Source of the DNA: Acidobacteriota bacterium
GTDB lineage: Bacteria > Acidobacteriota > Terriglobia > UBA7540
NCBI GenBank assembly: GCA_021827255.1
Contig: JAKAWO010000033.1
Span: 1 to 15,328, forward strand
DNA length: 15,328 nucleotides
Direction: 5' to 3'
Below are positions 1 through 8,117 of this stretch, piece after piece. The first letter of the stretch is position 1. Each line of letters begins with the position of its first letter. Below the pieces are notes generated by a model. That model ran no database searches. It was not told the origin of the DNA and saw only the letters and a program-made list of their open reading frames with translations. The translations under genes were made by a program, and so were the position numbers.

Positions 1-578
1 AGATTGCTCGAAGCGGCCTCGATCAGAACAATCTGGGCGTCGGGGGCCATGGCGTGCGCCCATTCCATGTCCAGAGCCTGCTCAAGCGCCCAGCCGGCGT
101 TGGTTTTAGGTTGCACGCCTGTCGCAAACACCTGCGCGAAGCAGGGCTTGCTACTGGCGCAGGTGCTCCCGCTTGGAAGACCGAACTCGGTTGAAAATTT
201 GTCGAAGTCAGTCGAGGCGGTGGGGTAATAGTAGGCGTCAACGATGGCAATGACGCCGCTGCCACCGGGGGGAGGCGTTGTAGCACTGCTGATCGGGCAA
301 TCGAAACCGGTGGTGCCGGAAGGCGGCGAGACGAGACCGTAGATGCAGGCCAGCGAGCCGGGCGTCTCACCCTGCGGGGCCGGTGCGGTAGGCTTAGCAG
401 CCGGGACGAAGATCAAATAGTTGGTGTGGGCGCGGACGCCGATGTCCCAGGGATGTTCGATGTTGGTGCCGGGAACGATGACATAACCGGCGCGGGGACT
501 CTTGCCCTGCGCGAGCCCAGCAAGGCTGGCGCTGGTTAGAAAGATGAAACCCAAGGCGACGGAAAGGCATAGCTTCAT
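1..578 (-). CDS. Secreted S53 (sedolisin)-like peptidase, N-terminal part (cut by window edge)
   Basis: The frame is open for 192 codons from the ATG at 578-576 to the left edge. An excellent Shine-Dalgarno (GGAGG, plus-strand 586-590) sits 7 nt upstream. The product starts with a signal peptide: Lys2, a hydrophobic run at about 3-20, and probable cleavage after the Ala-Gly-Leu-Ala at 20-23. Residues 108-136 (GVIAIVDAYYYPTA, then a Phe-Gly-Leu-Pro) match the start of the sedolisin catalytic fold. Residues 163-182 (WALEQALDMEWAHAMAPDAQ) carry Glu166 and Asp170 in the E-x3-D spacing of the S53 Glu/Asp pair, followed by the family's 'AP.A.I.L.EA' strand. The catalytic Ser (SGTS motif) lies beyond the edge. 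S53 enzymes are acid-active endopeptidases normally made with a propeptide of well over 150 residues. Here only about 85 residues separate the signal peptide from the catalytic-fold start, so this is a short-prodomain or prodomain-less variant. Family assignment is fairly sure; activity is unproven. Confidence 0.8.
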   Translation of the reverse strand, partial: MKLCLSVALGFIFLTSASLAGLAQGKSPRAGYVIVPGTNIEHPWDIGVRAHTNYLIFVPAAKPTAPAPQGETPGSLACIYGLVSPPSGTTGFDCPISSATTPPPGGSGVIAIVDAYYYPTASTDFDKFSTEFGLPSGSTCASSKPCFAQVFATGVQPKTNAGWALEQALDMEWAHAMAPDAQIVLIEAASSN

Positions 579-618
579 GGCTTTTCCTCCTGCAGATCCA
601 TACGTCATTCTCCCCTTT

Positions 619-647
619 TTAGCACAGTTTTGCCCGCGCTGAGACAA
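619..647 (-). promoter_or_regulatory. Candidate sigma-70-type promoter for the S53-like gene
   Basis: Read on the minus strand, TTGTCT (plus 642-647) is followed after 17 bp by TGCTAA (plus 619-624), about 40 bp upstream of the ATG. The -35 box is good (5 of 6) but the -10 box is weak, so this is tentative. Confidence 0.3.
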
Positions 648-683
648 TTTCTTTGGGTGGCACGCAGCAAGCCCTCGCGCAAC

Positions 684-712
684 TTCCCATGCGGAACGGT
701 GTTTGATACAAT
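684..712 (+). promoter_or_regulatory. Candidate extended -10 promoter for the lipoprotein gene
   Basis: TACAAT (707-712) matches the -10 consensus at 5 of 6 positions. It is preceded by TG plus one base (704-706), an extended -10. A fair -35 (TTCCCA, 684-689) lies 17 bp upstream. Transcription would start near 718-720, giving a leader of about 140 nt before the ATG at 858. The leader is predicted to fold (see 717-804). Confidence 0.5.
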
Positions 713-716
713 GACT

Positions 717-804
717 CTGGCCGATGTTTCGGATGGCTGGAGGGGGCCGGGAGGGCGATCTCCCGAGTTGCCAGGCGCGGCGCTGAGCCAGTTGAGTCGG
801 CCGG
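717..804 (+). ncRNA. Possible structured 5' leader RNA ahead of the lipoprotein gene
   Basis: Three nested helices can be drawn by eye. P1 is CTGGCCGA (717-724) with TCGGCCGG (797-804), 8 bp including one G-U. P2 is TGGCT (734-738) with AGCCA (786-790). P3 is a hairpin, CGGGAG (748-753) with CTCCCG (760-765), and a six-base loop GGCGAT. The predicted transcript begins at about the 5' strand of P1. I do not recognise a known riboswitch class, and G+C-rich DNA forms such pairings by chance, so this is a candidate only. Confidence 0.3.
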
Positions 805-857
805 GATTTGCGCCGAAGCTTGTTAACGTCTTCTCTCAACCTCGAAGGAGGAAAGCC

Positions 858-2366
858 ATGCGGAAGCTAACCCTCACAGGTCTCGCGTCTCTGGTCATTT
901 TTTCAGCGGTGACGTTCTCCGGCTGCGGCGGCTCAACGATGAGCCCCAGCAACCAGACGGCGGCCCAAACGGGCACGGTGGCTGTCTTCGGTTCCGACGC
1001 GCCGCTGTGCGACGTATTTTCTTTTCAGGTGACCATCACGAGCGCCGAACTCGTTCCCCAAAACGGAGGCTCGCCGGTTTCACTGATTTCATCTCCGTTC
1101 ACCGTGGACTTTGCCCGGCTGGTGGACTTTGCAACCATCTTTCAGCTTTCAAAAATTCAGGCTCAGAATTATTCGAAGCTGACGATGACAATGACCAATC
1201 CGTCGCTCATGGTGCTCGACGTCACCTCAACTCCTCCCGTGCCGGTGGCCGTTCCAAACACCGTGTTTTCCAATAACAGCACGACCATGACGGTGAACGC
1301 CAACATCCACAATTCCGACGACCAGGAGTCCGAGCTTGATCTTGGCGACCAGCAAGCGATGGGGCTGAAGCTGGACTTCAACCTTCGTGAATCCGTTTTG
1401 ACGAATTCAACCGGGCAATTGACCGGCGTGGTGGACCCGATTCTGAGGGCGAAGCTGACCTCGAGCGAAAACGGCGACGACCACGAAGGCCTCGGACAGA
1501 CGGCGGAGTTGCACGGCTTGGTGCAATCCGTCAACACGACGGGCAGCGGCAACTTCACCGGCAGCTTCTCTCTCCAGGTGTTCGGCGGGGCAGGGCCGGT
1601 GTTCACCATCGAGGTCAATAGCTCGACAGATTTCGACGGCGTTCCGGGCTTGGATGGACTCATGGCCAATCAGTTTGTGGAAGTGGACGCCATCGTGGAC
1701 ACTTCCGGCAATATTCTCGCCAAAGACGTCGAAGTTCCAGCGACCGAACCGCCGGAGGCAACCGACGGCGTGTTTCTCGGCCCGATTGTCGCCGTCACCC
1801 CGAGCTCCGGCAATGCTGTCAGCTTCACCATGGTGGTGAGGCGAGAGTATCCGGAGGAGTTGAGCGAAAGCGTGCCGCGCTTTTCACCCCTCGTCGTCAA
1901 CCTTAACGCCAACGGGACCACGACCAACTTCCGCCTGCCGAGCTGGCTCAATCCGGCGAGCTTGACCTTCAATGCGGCAAGCGTGGGCGTCGGCGAGCAT
2001 GTGGGCGTTCGTGGGACGATTGTAATGGGGCCGCCGGTCAGCGCGGATGCGCAAGGCGTCTTTCTGCGCCCGCGCACCGTGCTCGGCAACTTTACCAAAC
2101 TGCTCTCGGCGCTCGACGATAAGGCAGGCGGATTTGCTCTGACCCCTTGCGGCTCGTTGTTCCAGGGCAATCCCATGACGGCGCTGACGTTTGAAGGCAC
2201 GTTATTCTCCGGCGTCAGCGGCCTGACGGGCCTGAGCCCTCAGCCGACGATTGCCACTCGCGGCCTGCTGTTCTACGAGCAGAGCTCGGGGGCATCGAAC
2301 GGCGCGCCTTGGACGGCGCCTACCTGGGTTATGGAGGCGCACGCCGTCCGCCAGTTCCCGCAGTAG
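858..2366 (+). CDS. Surface lipoprotein with DUF4382-like and DUF5666-like domains
   Basis: The frame is open back to 630, but the ATG at 858 is the start: AAGGAGG (845-851) sits 6 nt upstream and the protein then begins with a lipoprotein signal peptide. That signal is Arg2-Lys3, a hydrophobic stretch at 4-19, and a lipobox Phe20-Ser-Gly-Cys23, so mature Cys23 should be lipidated and the protein exported to the envelope. The product has 502 residues. Residues about 39-145 look like DUF4382 (a 'GTVAVFGSDAP' opening and 'VTITSAELVP' strand). Residues about 205-300 look like DUF5666, a beta-strand-rich unit with 'LHGLVQSV' and 'NQFVEVDAIVD...GNILAKDVEV'. A further similar region is likely at about 305-400. 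Both families are of unknown biochemical function and frequent in Acidobacteriota. The sequence is rich in Ser, Thr and Asn. Gene identity is sure; function is unknown. The domain calls are from memory of family patterns. Confidence 0.8.
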   Translation: MRKLTLTGLASLVIFSAVTFSGCGGSTMSPSNQTAAQTGTVAVFGSDAPLCDVFSFQVTITSAELVPQNGGSPVSLISSPFTVDFARLVDFATIFQLSKIQAQNYSKLTMTMTNPSLMVLDVTSTPPVPVAVPNTVFSNNSTTMTVNANIHNSDDQESELDLGDQQAMGLKLDFNLRESVLTNSTGQLTGVVDPILRAKLTSSENGDDHEGLGQTAELHGLVQSVNTTGSGNFTGSFSLQVFGGAGPVFTIEVNSSTDFDGVPGLDGLMANQFVEVDAIVDTSGNILAKDVEVPATEPPEATDGVFLGPIVAVTPSSGNAVSFTMVVRREYPEELSESVPRFSPLVVNLNANGTTTNFRLPSWLNPASLTFNAASVGVGEHVGVRGTIVMGPPVSADAQGVFLRPRTVLGNFTKLLSALDDKAGGFALTPCGSLFQGNPMTALTFEGTLFSGVSGLTGLSPQPTIATRGLLFYEQSSGASNGAPWTAPTWVMEAHAVRQFPQ

Positions 2367-2385
2367 AAGGCCGAGGCCTCTTGGT

Positions 2386-2425
2386 GGGCGTCGTAGTAGC
2401 GAGTACGGCGACGCCCCCCTTCTTT
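2386..2425 (+). terminator. Probable intrinsic terminator of the lipoprotein gene
   Basis: A perfect 8-bp stem, GGGCGTCG (2386-2393) with CGACGCCC (2409-2416), has a 15-nt loop. It is followed by CCCTTCTTT (2417-2425), 20 bp after the lipoprotein stop codon. The loop is rather long and the T tract is interrupted, so the call is moderate. Confidence 0.45.
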
Positions 2426-2790
2426 GCCCGTCTTGCCACGGGCTTTGCCCGATCCGAGGTCCAGCACGACTTGTGAGATTGTCCGCTGTCAAGCAGGGGA
2501 AGGGAGGGGGGAAGAAGGCGTCTCAAGGGCGGAAGCCACTATCCTGGATGAAACCCGCTCCGCACGGTTAAAACCGTGCCTTGACAGCAGGTTGAAAACG
2601 GTTTTGCAACGGCTTCTAAAGAACCTTTTTGCCGAGCGAAGCCTCCAAGTGATGGATTCTACACGAGCCGCGTTTGGAGCGAACCCAGACGAACGGATTT
2701 CGAGATGATGTTGGCAGTGTGTGAAAATACCTTGTAAGCAAACCCCAAATGGACCCAACCTACATTGAGTAGCCTCGCTTTGCGATCGCG
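2426..2790. other. Gene-free spacer between the lipoprotein gene and the phoH operon
   Basis: No frame here looks coding: the open stretches are short and compositionally odd, and none has a convincing start signal. It contains a purine-rich run (about 2493-2517), two palindromes (2562-2610), and an 8-bp inverted repeat, CTGTCAAG (2486-2493) and CTTGACAG (2580-2587), bracketing about 100 bp. From about 2611 to 2790 I see no further structure. Confidence 0.6.
2562..2610. repeat. Pair of adjacent short palindromes, possibly a REP-like repeat
   Basis: GCACGGTT (2562-2569) and AACCGTGC (2572-2579) form a perfect 8+8 palindrome around AA. Eleven bases later GTTGAAAAC (2591-2599) can pair with GTTTT-g-CAAC (2601-2610), a 9-bp stem with one bulged G. 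Both share an AAAAC(C)G core. Two hairpins this close in a gene-free spacer resemble dispersed REP-like elements, but copy number cannot be judged from one window. Confidence 0.4.
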
Positions 2791-2820
2791 TTGACACCCA
2801 CGCCGCAACTCGTTTATGCT
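2791..2820 (+). promoter_or_regulatory. Sigma-70-type promoter of the phoH-ybeY-CNNM-era operon
   Basis: A consensus -35 TTGACA (2791-2796) is separated by 18 bp from TATGCT (2815-2820), which matches TATAAT at 4 of 6. The predicted start near 2827 gives a leader of about 108 nt before the phoH ATG. No other promoter of this quality was seen inside the operon. Confidence 0.6.
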
Positions 2821-2934
2821 AAAGAAGTATTATTTCCTTAGCTGAAGCGCATCATCACTGTGAGCCCTTCCACGGTCACTTCCGCAAACACCGACGACCC
2901 AATCTAACTCGGAGGTGAGTCGAACCCTCGCATT

Positions 2935-3918
2935 ATGAAGGCCAGTGTCAGAATGACGAAAGGCGTCGAAGAGTTTTTTGGGGTCTTCGATTCAAATTTG
3001 AAGTTGTTCGAGCAGTGCCTGGAGGTCTCCACCCGCCTGGGAGATGAAACGCTCGAGATTGAGGGCGGGGAGAAGGACGTCGGCCGCGCCCAGCGATTGG
3101 TCGAAGAATACGTGGAGATGGTGGAGGGAGGGACGCGACTCGATCCCGCCGAATTTCGGGCGTTTCTCCAGATTCTCTGCGAGGACCGAACGGCGACGCT
3201 CAAGGGTCTTGCGGAGGCGGGCCGTCCCAGAGCCTTTGGAAAGAAATCTGTCGCGCCCAAGAGCCTGAATCAGCGGATTTACATTGACGCGATCCGTCGC
3301 CACGACATGGTCTTCGGCATTGGTCCTTCCGGGACCGGGAAGACTTATCTGGCGGTTGCGATGGCCGCCGATGCGCTGCTGGCAAGGGCGGTGAACAGAA
3401 TTATTCTGGCGCGGCCGGCGGTTGAAGCGGGCGAGCGTCTGGGCTTTCTGCCGGGAACCTTGCAGGAGAAAGTGGACCCTTTTCTTCGCCCTCTCTACGA
3501 CGCGCTCTACGACGTTCTGGACCCGGACCGGACGGAGCACCTGATTGAGAAGGGAACCATCGAAATCGCGCCCATCGCCTTCATGCGCGGCCGCACCCTC
3601 AACGACGCGTTCGTGATCCTGGACGAAGCCCAGAATACAACCAGCGAACAGATGAAGATGTTTTTGACTCGCTTGGGATTCAACTCGAAGGCGGTGGTGA
3701 CCGGCGACATCACGCAGGTGGATTTACCGGAAGGGCGGCGGTCCGGATTGATGGAGGCCATCGAGATTGTGGGACGAGTTCCCGGCATCAGCCTCGTTTA
3801 CTTCAACGAGCGGGACGTGGTGCGCCACCATCTGGTGCAGCGGATTATCCGGGCCTACGAGGAGTTCGACCAGACGAAGGCGGCGGAGAGCCAGCGGAAA
3901 AACGCCGCCGGCAAATGA
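2935..3918 (+). CDS. phoH: PhoH-family ATPase (YbeZ type)
   Basis: This is a cytoplasmic P-loop ATPase of the PhoH/YbeZ family, which resembles the helicase core of superfamily 1 and is linked to RNA turnover and, with YbeY, to rRNA handling. The 327-residue product has the usual length. Residues about 20-90 form the N-terminal KH-like region. Walker A is GIGPSGTGKT (128-137, Lys136) and Walker B is VILDEAQN (227-234). The family segments 'ILARPAVEAGERLGFLPG' (157-174) and 'VTGDITQVDLP' (255-265) are intact. The only nearby Shine-Dalgarno, GGAGGTGA (2911-2918), is 16 nt from this ATG, longer than ideal. An in-frame ATG at 2953 is possible but farther still, so 2935 is kept. It is the first gene of the operon and is followed by ybeY, as in many bacteria. 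The 7TM-HD phosphodiesterase gene (pgpH) that some phyla carry between these two is absent. Identification is very secure. Confidence 0.95.
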   Translation: MKASVRMTKGVEEFFGVFDSNLKLFEQCLEVSTRLGDETLEIEGGEKDVGRAQRLVEEYVEMVEGGTRLDPAEFRAFLQILCEDRTATLKGLAEAGRPRAFGKKSVAPKSLNQRIYIDAIRRHDMVFGIGPSGTGKTYLAVAMAADALLARAVNRIILARPAVEAGERLGFLPGTLQEKVDPFLRPLYDALYDVLDPDRTEHLIEKGTIEIAPIAFMRGRTLNDAFVILDEAQNTTSEQMKMFLTRLGFNSKAVVTGDITQVDLPEGRRSGLMEAIEIVGRVPGISLVYFNERDVVRHHLVQRIIRAYEEFDQTKAAESQRKNAAGK

Positions 3919-3988
3919 GCGATTTCGGTCCAAGCCTCGAACTTGAGCGGAGCCCTGACGGCAATGAATCGGATGCCGGAGCTGAGGG

Positions 3989-4471
3989 GTGGTCCTCAAT
4001 CATCAAAACTCGGTTGAGGTGGACATTGAGGCGGTTGGCGCTTACCTTGTCCGGATCAAGAAGGCGCTGGGTCTGGGGGGTAAAAAGTGGAACGTCTGCC
4101 TGGTGGACGACCAGGCGATGCGGCGGCTCAATACGGCGTATCGCGGCAAGCGCCGGCCGACGGATGTGCTGGCCTTCGCTTGGGAAGATAACGACGCGGC
4201 CGGTGATCCCCTGGCGGCGCGGGAATTCGCGGGTTTCCTGGGCGACGTGGTGATTTCGGCCGACACGGCGCGGCGCAACGCGCGGCGCGAGGGGTTGCGG
4301 CTCGAGTGCGAGATGGAGCGGCTGATCCTGCACGGGATTCTGCACTTGCTAGGCTATGACCACGAAACCGACCACGGGGAGATGGCTTCCCTGGAACGGA
4401 CGCTCGGCGAACGGCTGGTCCGCAAGCCCGGAGGCCGCTCGCGAACCGTGAAGGTTCTGAGGCGCGCGTGA
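3989..4471 (+). CDS. ybeY: Endoribonuclease YbeY (rRNA maturation factor)
   Basis: YbeY is a zinc-dependent single-strand endoribonuclease acting in 16S rRNA 3'-end maturation and ribosome quality control. The metal site HGILHLLGYDH lies at 115-125 (His115, His119 and His125 as zinc ligands). The upstream 'RPTDVLAF' (56-63) and 'GDVVIS' (85-90) are the conserved family strands. Length (160 residues) is normal. GTG at 3989 is taken as the start: an in-frame TGA lies at 3983-3985, GGAG (3978-3981) is 7 nt upstream, and the N terminus 'VLNHQNSVEVD' looks like YbeY. The gene follows phoH after 70 bp and its stop overlaps the next gene's start. Known YbeY partners include Era, encoded two genes downstream. 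No odd residues were seen. Confidence 0.95.
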   Translation: MVLNHQNSVEVDIEAVGAYLVRIKKALGLGGKKWNVCLVDDQAMRRLNTAYRGKRRPTDVLAFAWEDNDAAGDPLAAREFAGFLGDVVISADTARRNARREGLRLECEMERLILHGILHLLGYDHETDHGEMASLERTLGERLVRKPGGRSRTVKVLRRA

Positions 4472-5763
4472 TGATTCTCTATGTGTTGTGGGTTGGGGTT
4501 CTGGCTGCCCTGTTGGCGTGGGGCGTCGTGGCTTCTTACCTGCGGTTGCTGATGCGCCGGCTGACGCCGCGGGAAGCGCAACGAATTTTTCGATCCGACG
4601 GCGGAGGCAGAATTCGAGCCGACCGGGAGCGAGTCGGAGTTTCGCTCTCCGCGCTCCACGGCGCGGCGATGGCGCTTTTCGCGGTAGGCATCGCCGGATT
4701 CCTCATCTGGCGCCGCCCGGAGGATTTTTGGCGTGACCTCGGCGGCGCCCTGCTGGCAACCCTGGCAGCGGTCATGATGGGCGATCAGCTCATCCCCTTT
4801 ATTCTGGTGGCTCGGCACGACGAACCCGAACGCATCCTGGCGGAATGGCTGCCGGTTCTCCGGCGGGCGGTCACTTGGGCGCTTCCCCTGACCTTCCCCG
4901 TGCTGGTCTCCGGCACGATCGCGCGCCTGCTCGAGTTTCCCGAGGAGGAGGAGCAACCCGCCAAGCCGCAAGAAGGGCTCGAAGAGCTGATCCAGGCGGG
5001 GGAAGAGGAGGGATTGATCGAAAAAGGGGAAGGCGCGCTGCTGCAATCCGTCGTGGAATTCAAGGGCAAGATCGTCCGTGAGATGATGACTCCGAGGCCG
5101 GAAATCGCGGCGCTCGAAATCAATTCGCCGATCGAGGAACTGAGGGATCTCTTCCGGGAGCGTCGCTACACACGATACGTCGTCTATGCCGGGGACCTCG
5201 ACCAGGTGGAAGGCATCGTGAGCGTCCGGGATCTGATGGAGCTCCCGCCCCAGGACCAGTCGCGCGCGACGCTGCGATCGCTGGTTCGCCCCCCCTTTTT
5301 TGTGCCTGAGACCAAACCGGCCGCGGACCTTCTGAAGGAGATGCAACAGACCACCTCGCAGCTTGCCCTGGTGGTGGACGAATACGGCAGCGTGACGGGT
5401 CTGGTGACCATCGAGGATCTTGTGGAAGAGCTGGTAGGCGAGATTCGAGATGAGGTTGAGCCTCACGATCGCGACCTCCTTCAGGAGTCCGCCACGACGT
5501 ATCTGGTGGCCGGCGCAGCAGAGCTTGCCCGAATCTCCGAGGAGTTGAACGTCGCCTTCGAACCGGGCGATTACTCCACCGTCGCTGGGTTGGTGCTGTC
5601 GAGCCTGGGCCACATGCCCATGGCAGGCGAGAAATTGGAAATGGGGAAAATCACTTTCGAAATCGTGGAAGTGAGCGAGCGCGCGGTGTTGAAGGTGCGC
5701 CTTATTTTGAATCCTCCCGCGTGGACGCCCGACTCCGCTCATGCCAGCCGCCCAACCGTTTAA
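4468..5763 (+). CDS. CNNM/CorC-type CBS-domain membrane protein with divergent N-terminal membrane domain
   Basis: The product is a 431-residue inner-membrane protein of the CNNM/HlyC-CorC group, associated in other bacteria with magnesium or cobalt export or tolerance. Hydrophobic segments at about 3-23, 62-80, 93-115 and 135-153 form the DUF21-like membrane part. An acidic linker (157-190, many Glu) follows. Next come the 'REMMTPR' signature (204-210) and a CBS pair (about 208-258 and 272-325, with 'LALVVDEYGSVTGLVTIEDL'). A C-terminal CorC_HlyC domain spans about 340-415. The CBS and CorC halves are textbook. The membrane half lacks the usual DUF21 'SG.E.A..S' opening, so the transport role is less sure. 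GTG at 4468 overlaps the ybeY stop by 4 nt (ATG at 4471 is an equal choice), implying translational coupling. Its 3' end overlaps era by 23 nt. Confidence 0.88.
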   Translation: MMILYVLWVGVLAALLAWGVVASYLRLLMRRLTPREAQRIFRSDGGGRIRADRERVGVSLSALHGAAMALFAVGIAGFLIWRRPEDFWRDLGGALLATLAAVMMGDQLIPFILVARHDEPERILAEWLPVLRRAVTWALPLTFPVLVSGTIARLLEFPEEEEQPAKPQEGLEELIQAGEEEGLIEKGEGALLQSVVEFKGKIVREMMTPRPEIAALEINSPIEELRDLFRERRYTRYVVYAGDLDQVEGIVSVRDLMELPPQDQSRATLRSLVRPPFFVPETKPAADLLKEMQQTTSQLALVVDEYGSVTGLVTIEDLVEELVGEIRDEVEPHDRDLLQESATTYLVAGAAELARISEELNVAFEPGDYSTVAGLVLSSLGHMPMAGEKLEMGKITFEIVEVSERAVLKVRLILNPPAWTPDSAHASRPTV

Positions 5764-6658
5764 GTCCGGGTTCGTCGCCGTGGTGGGCCGCCCCAACTCC
5801 GGCAAAAGCACCTTGGTGAACGCCCTGGTGGGCGCCAAGGTGGCCATCGTCACCGCCGTGGCCCAGACCACGCGCAACCGAATTTTGGGCGTGGTGAACC
5901 AGCCGGAGGCGCAAATTGTGCTGATGGACACGCCCGGTATCCATCGGCCTCTGCACCACCTCAACCAGCAGATGATGAGATGGGTTCGTGAATCGCTGCA
6001 AGATCGCGATCTGGTTCTTTTTATCGTGGACGCCTCGACGAGCTTCGGCAAGGGCGACCAGTTTGCTGTGGAACTTCTCTCCGAATACCGCCCCCGCGCC
6101 GTCCTCCTCCTCAATAAGATTGACCAAATCCGGAAGCCGGCGCTTCTGCCGCTGATGGCCCGCTACTCAAAGCTGTACCCTTTTGAGGCTCTCATTCCGA
6201 TTTCGGCCTTGCACGCGGAGGGGCTCGACGAAGTTCTGAGCGTGATTCTCCAAATGCTTCCGGAGGGGCCGCAGTATTTCCCACCGGAGACCACCACCGA
6301 TCAATCAGAGCGATTTCTGGCTGGGGAAGTCATTCGGGAAAAAGTGATCCACCAAACCCGAGAAGAGCTGCCTTACGTCACCGCCGTGGCGGTGGAGCAG
6401 TTTGAAGAGCGCCCAGCCTTGACCCGCATTCACGCGAGCATTCTTGTGGAGAAAGAGTCGCAGAAGCCGATTCTTATCGGCGCGGCCGGGCATCGCATCA
6501 AACAGATTGGCACGGAGGCGCGGCGAGAACTTGAGAAGATCTTCCCGCCCAAAGTCTTTCTCCAACTTCTTGTCAAAGTTGAGCCCGACTGGCGAAACAA
6601 CCCCGCCGTCGTGGCCGGGCTGGGATATAGCGCCGACCCGCCTGAGCCGCCGGCGTAA
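5741..6658 (+). CDS. era: GTPase Era
   Basis: Era is an essential GTPase that binds the 3' end of 16S rRNA and assists 30S assembly. The 305-residue product has all landmarks. G1 is GRPNSGKST (16-24), G3 is DTPG (63-66), G4 is NKID (125-128), and G5 lies in 'ISALHAEGL' (154-162). The 'EVIREK' segment (196-201) leads into a C-terminal KH domain with 'GAAGHRIKQIGTEAR' (248-262). The ATG at 5741 lies inside the end of the preceding CBS-protein gene (23-nt overlap) with no clear Shine-Dalgarno, so translation probably depends on re-initiation. It is the last gene of the phoH operon and ends 6 bp from the convergent ntrX stop. Identification is very secure. Confidence 0.97.
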   Translation: MPAAQPFKSGFVAVVGRPNSGKSTLVNALVGAKVAIVTAVAQTTRNRILGVVNQPEAQIVLMDTPGIHRPLHHLNQQMMRWVRESLQDRDLVLFIVDASTSFGKGDQFAVELLSEYRPRAVLLLNKIDQIRKPALLPLMARYSKLYPFEALIPISALHAEGLDEVLSVILQMLPEGPQYFPPETTTDQSERFLAGEVIREKVIHQTREELPYVTAVAVEQFEERPALTRIHASILVEKESQKPILIGAAGHRIKQIGTEARRELEKIFPPKVFLQLLVKVEPDWRNNPAVVAGLGYSADPPEPPA

Positions 6659-6664
6659 AGCGGG

Positions 6665-6666
<2 letters not shown>
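6635..6666. terminator. Hairpin spanning the era and ntrX stop codons
   Basis: GACCCGC (6635-6641) pairs with GCGGGTC (6660-6666), leaving an 18-nt loop. A flanking CGCC (6631-6634) can extend the stem by pairing with GGCG (6671-6674) across a 4-nt bulge. The structure lies over the stop codons of both convergent genes and is symmetrical, so it could act on both transcripts. There is no T tract, so intrinsic termination is doubtful. Confidence 0.3.
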
Positions 6667-8035
<1,369 letters not shown>

Positions 8036-8117
8036 CCAAATTCACCCTCGACGGAGCGCCGCGCGGACGCGATCGCCCGAGCTCCGCCAGGCGCGCACCT
8101 TCGGCTTGCCGCTCTTC

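Noticed and set aside
630..857. In-frame N-terminal extension of the lipoprotein gene.
   Set aside because: The ATG at 858 has a near-perfect ribosome site and is followed at once by a lipoprotein signal peptide; the extension overlaps the predicted promoter and leader.
2368..2379. AGGCC-GA-GGCCT palindrome right after the lipoprotein stop.
   Set aside because: The stem is only 4-5 bp with no T tract; the hairpin at 2386-2425 is a better terminator candidate.
2202..2708. Several short open frames on both strands around the end of the lipoprotein gene and the following spacer.
   Set aside because: Low-complexity Arg/Pro/Ser-rich products, no ribosome sites, and mutual overlap; treated as non-coding.
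2908..2930. A tRNA T-arm-like string on the minus strand (GGTTCGACTC), suggestive of a tRNA 3' end or attachment site.
   Set aside because: The flanking bases do not form a T stem, there is no acceptor stem, anticodon arm or CCA end, and the same bases include the phoH ribosome site. Chance match.
3915..4253. Open frame starting with an ATG that overlaps the phoH stop (ATGA), 112 codons, out of frame with ybeY.
   Set aside because: The product is not YbeY-like and runs inside ybeY in another frame. The GTG at 3989 gives the correct protein. No sign of a frameshift is needed to explain ybeY.
4354..6114. Open minus-strand frame of 586 codons opposite ybeY, the CBS-protein gene and era.
   Set aside because: It lies entirely antisense to three securely identified genes, is rich in Arg, His and Gln, and matches no family. 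It is a G+C codon-bias artefact.
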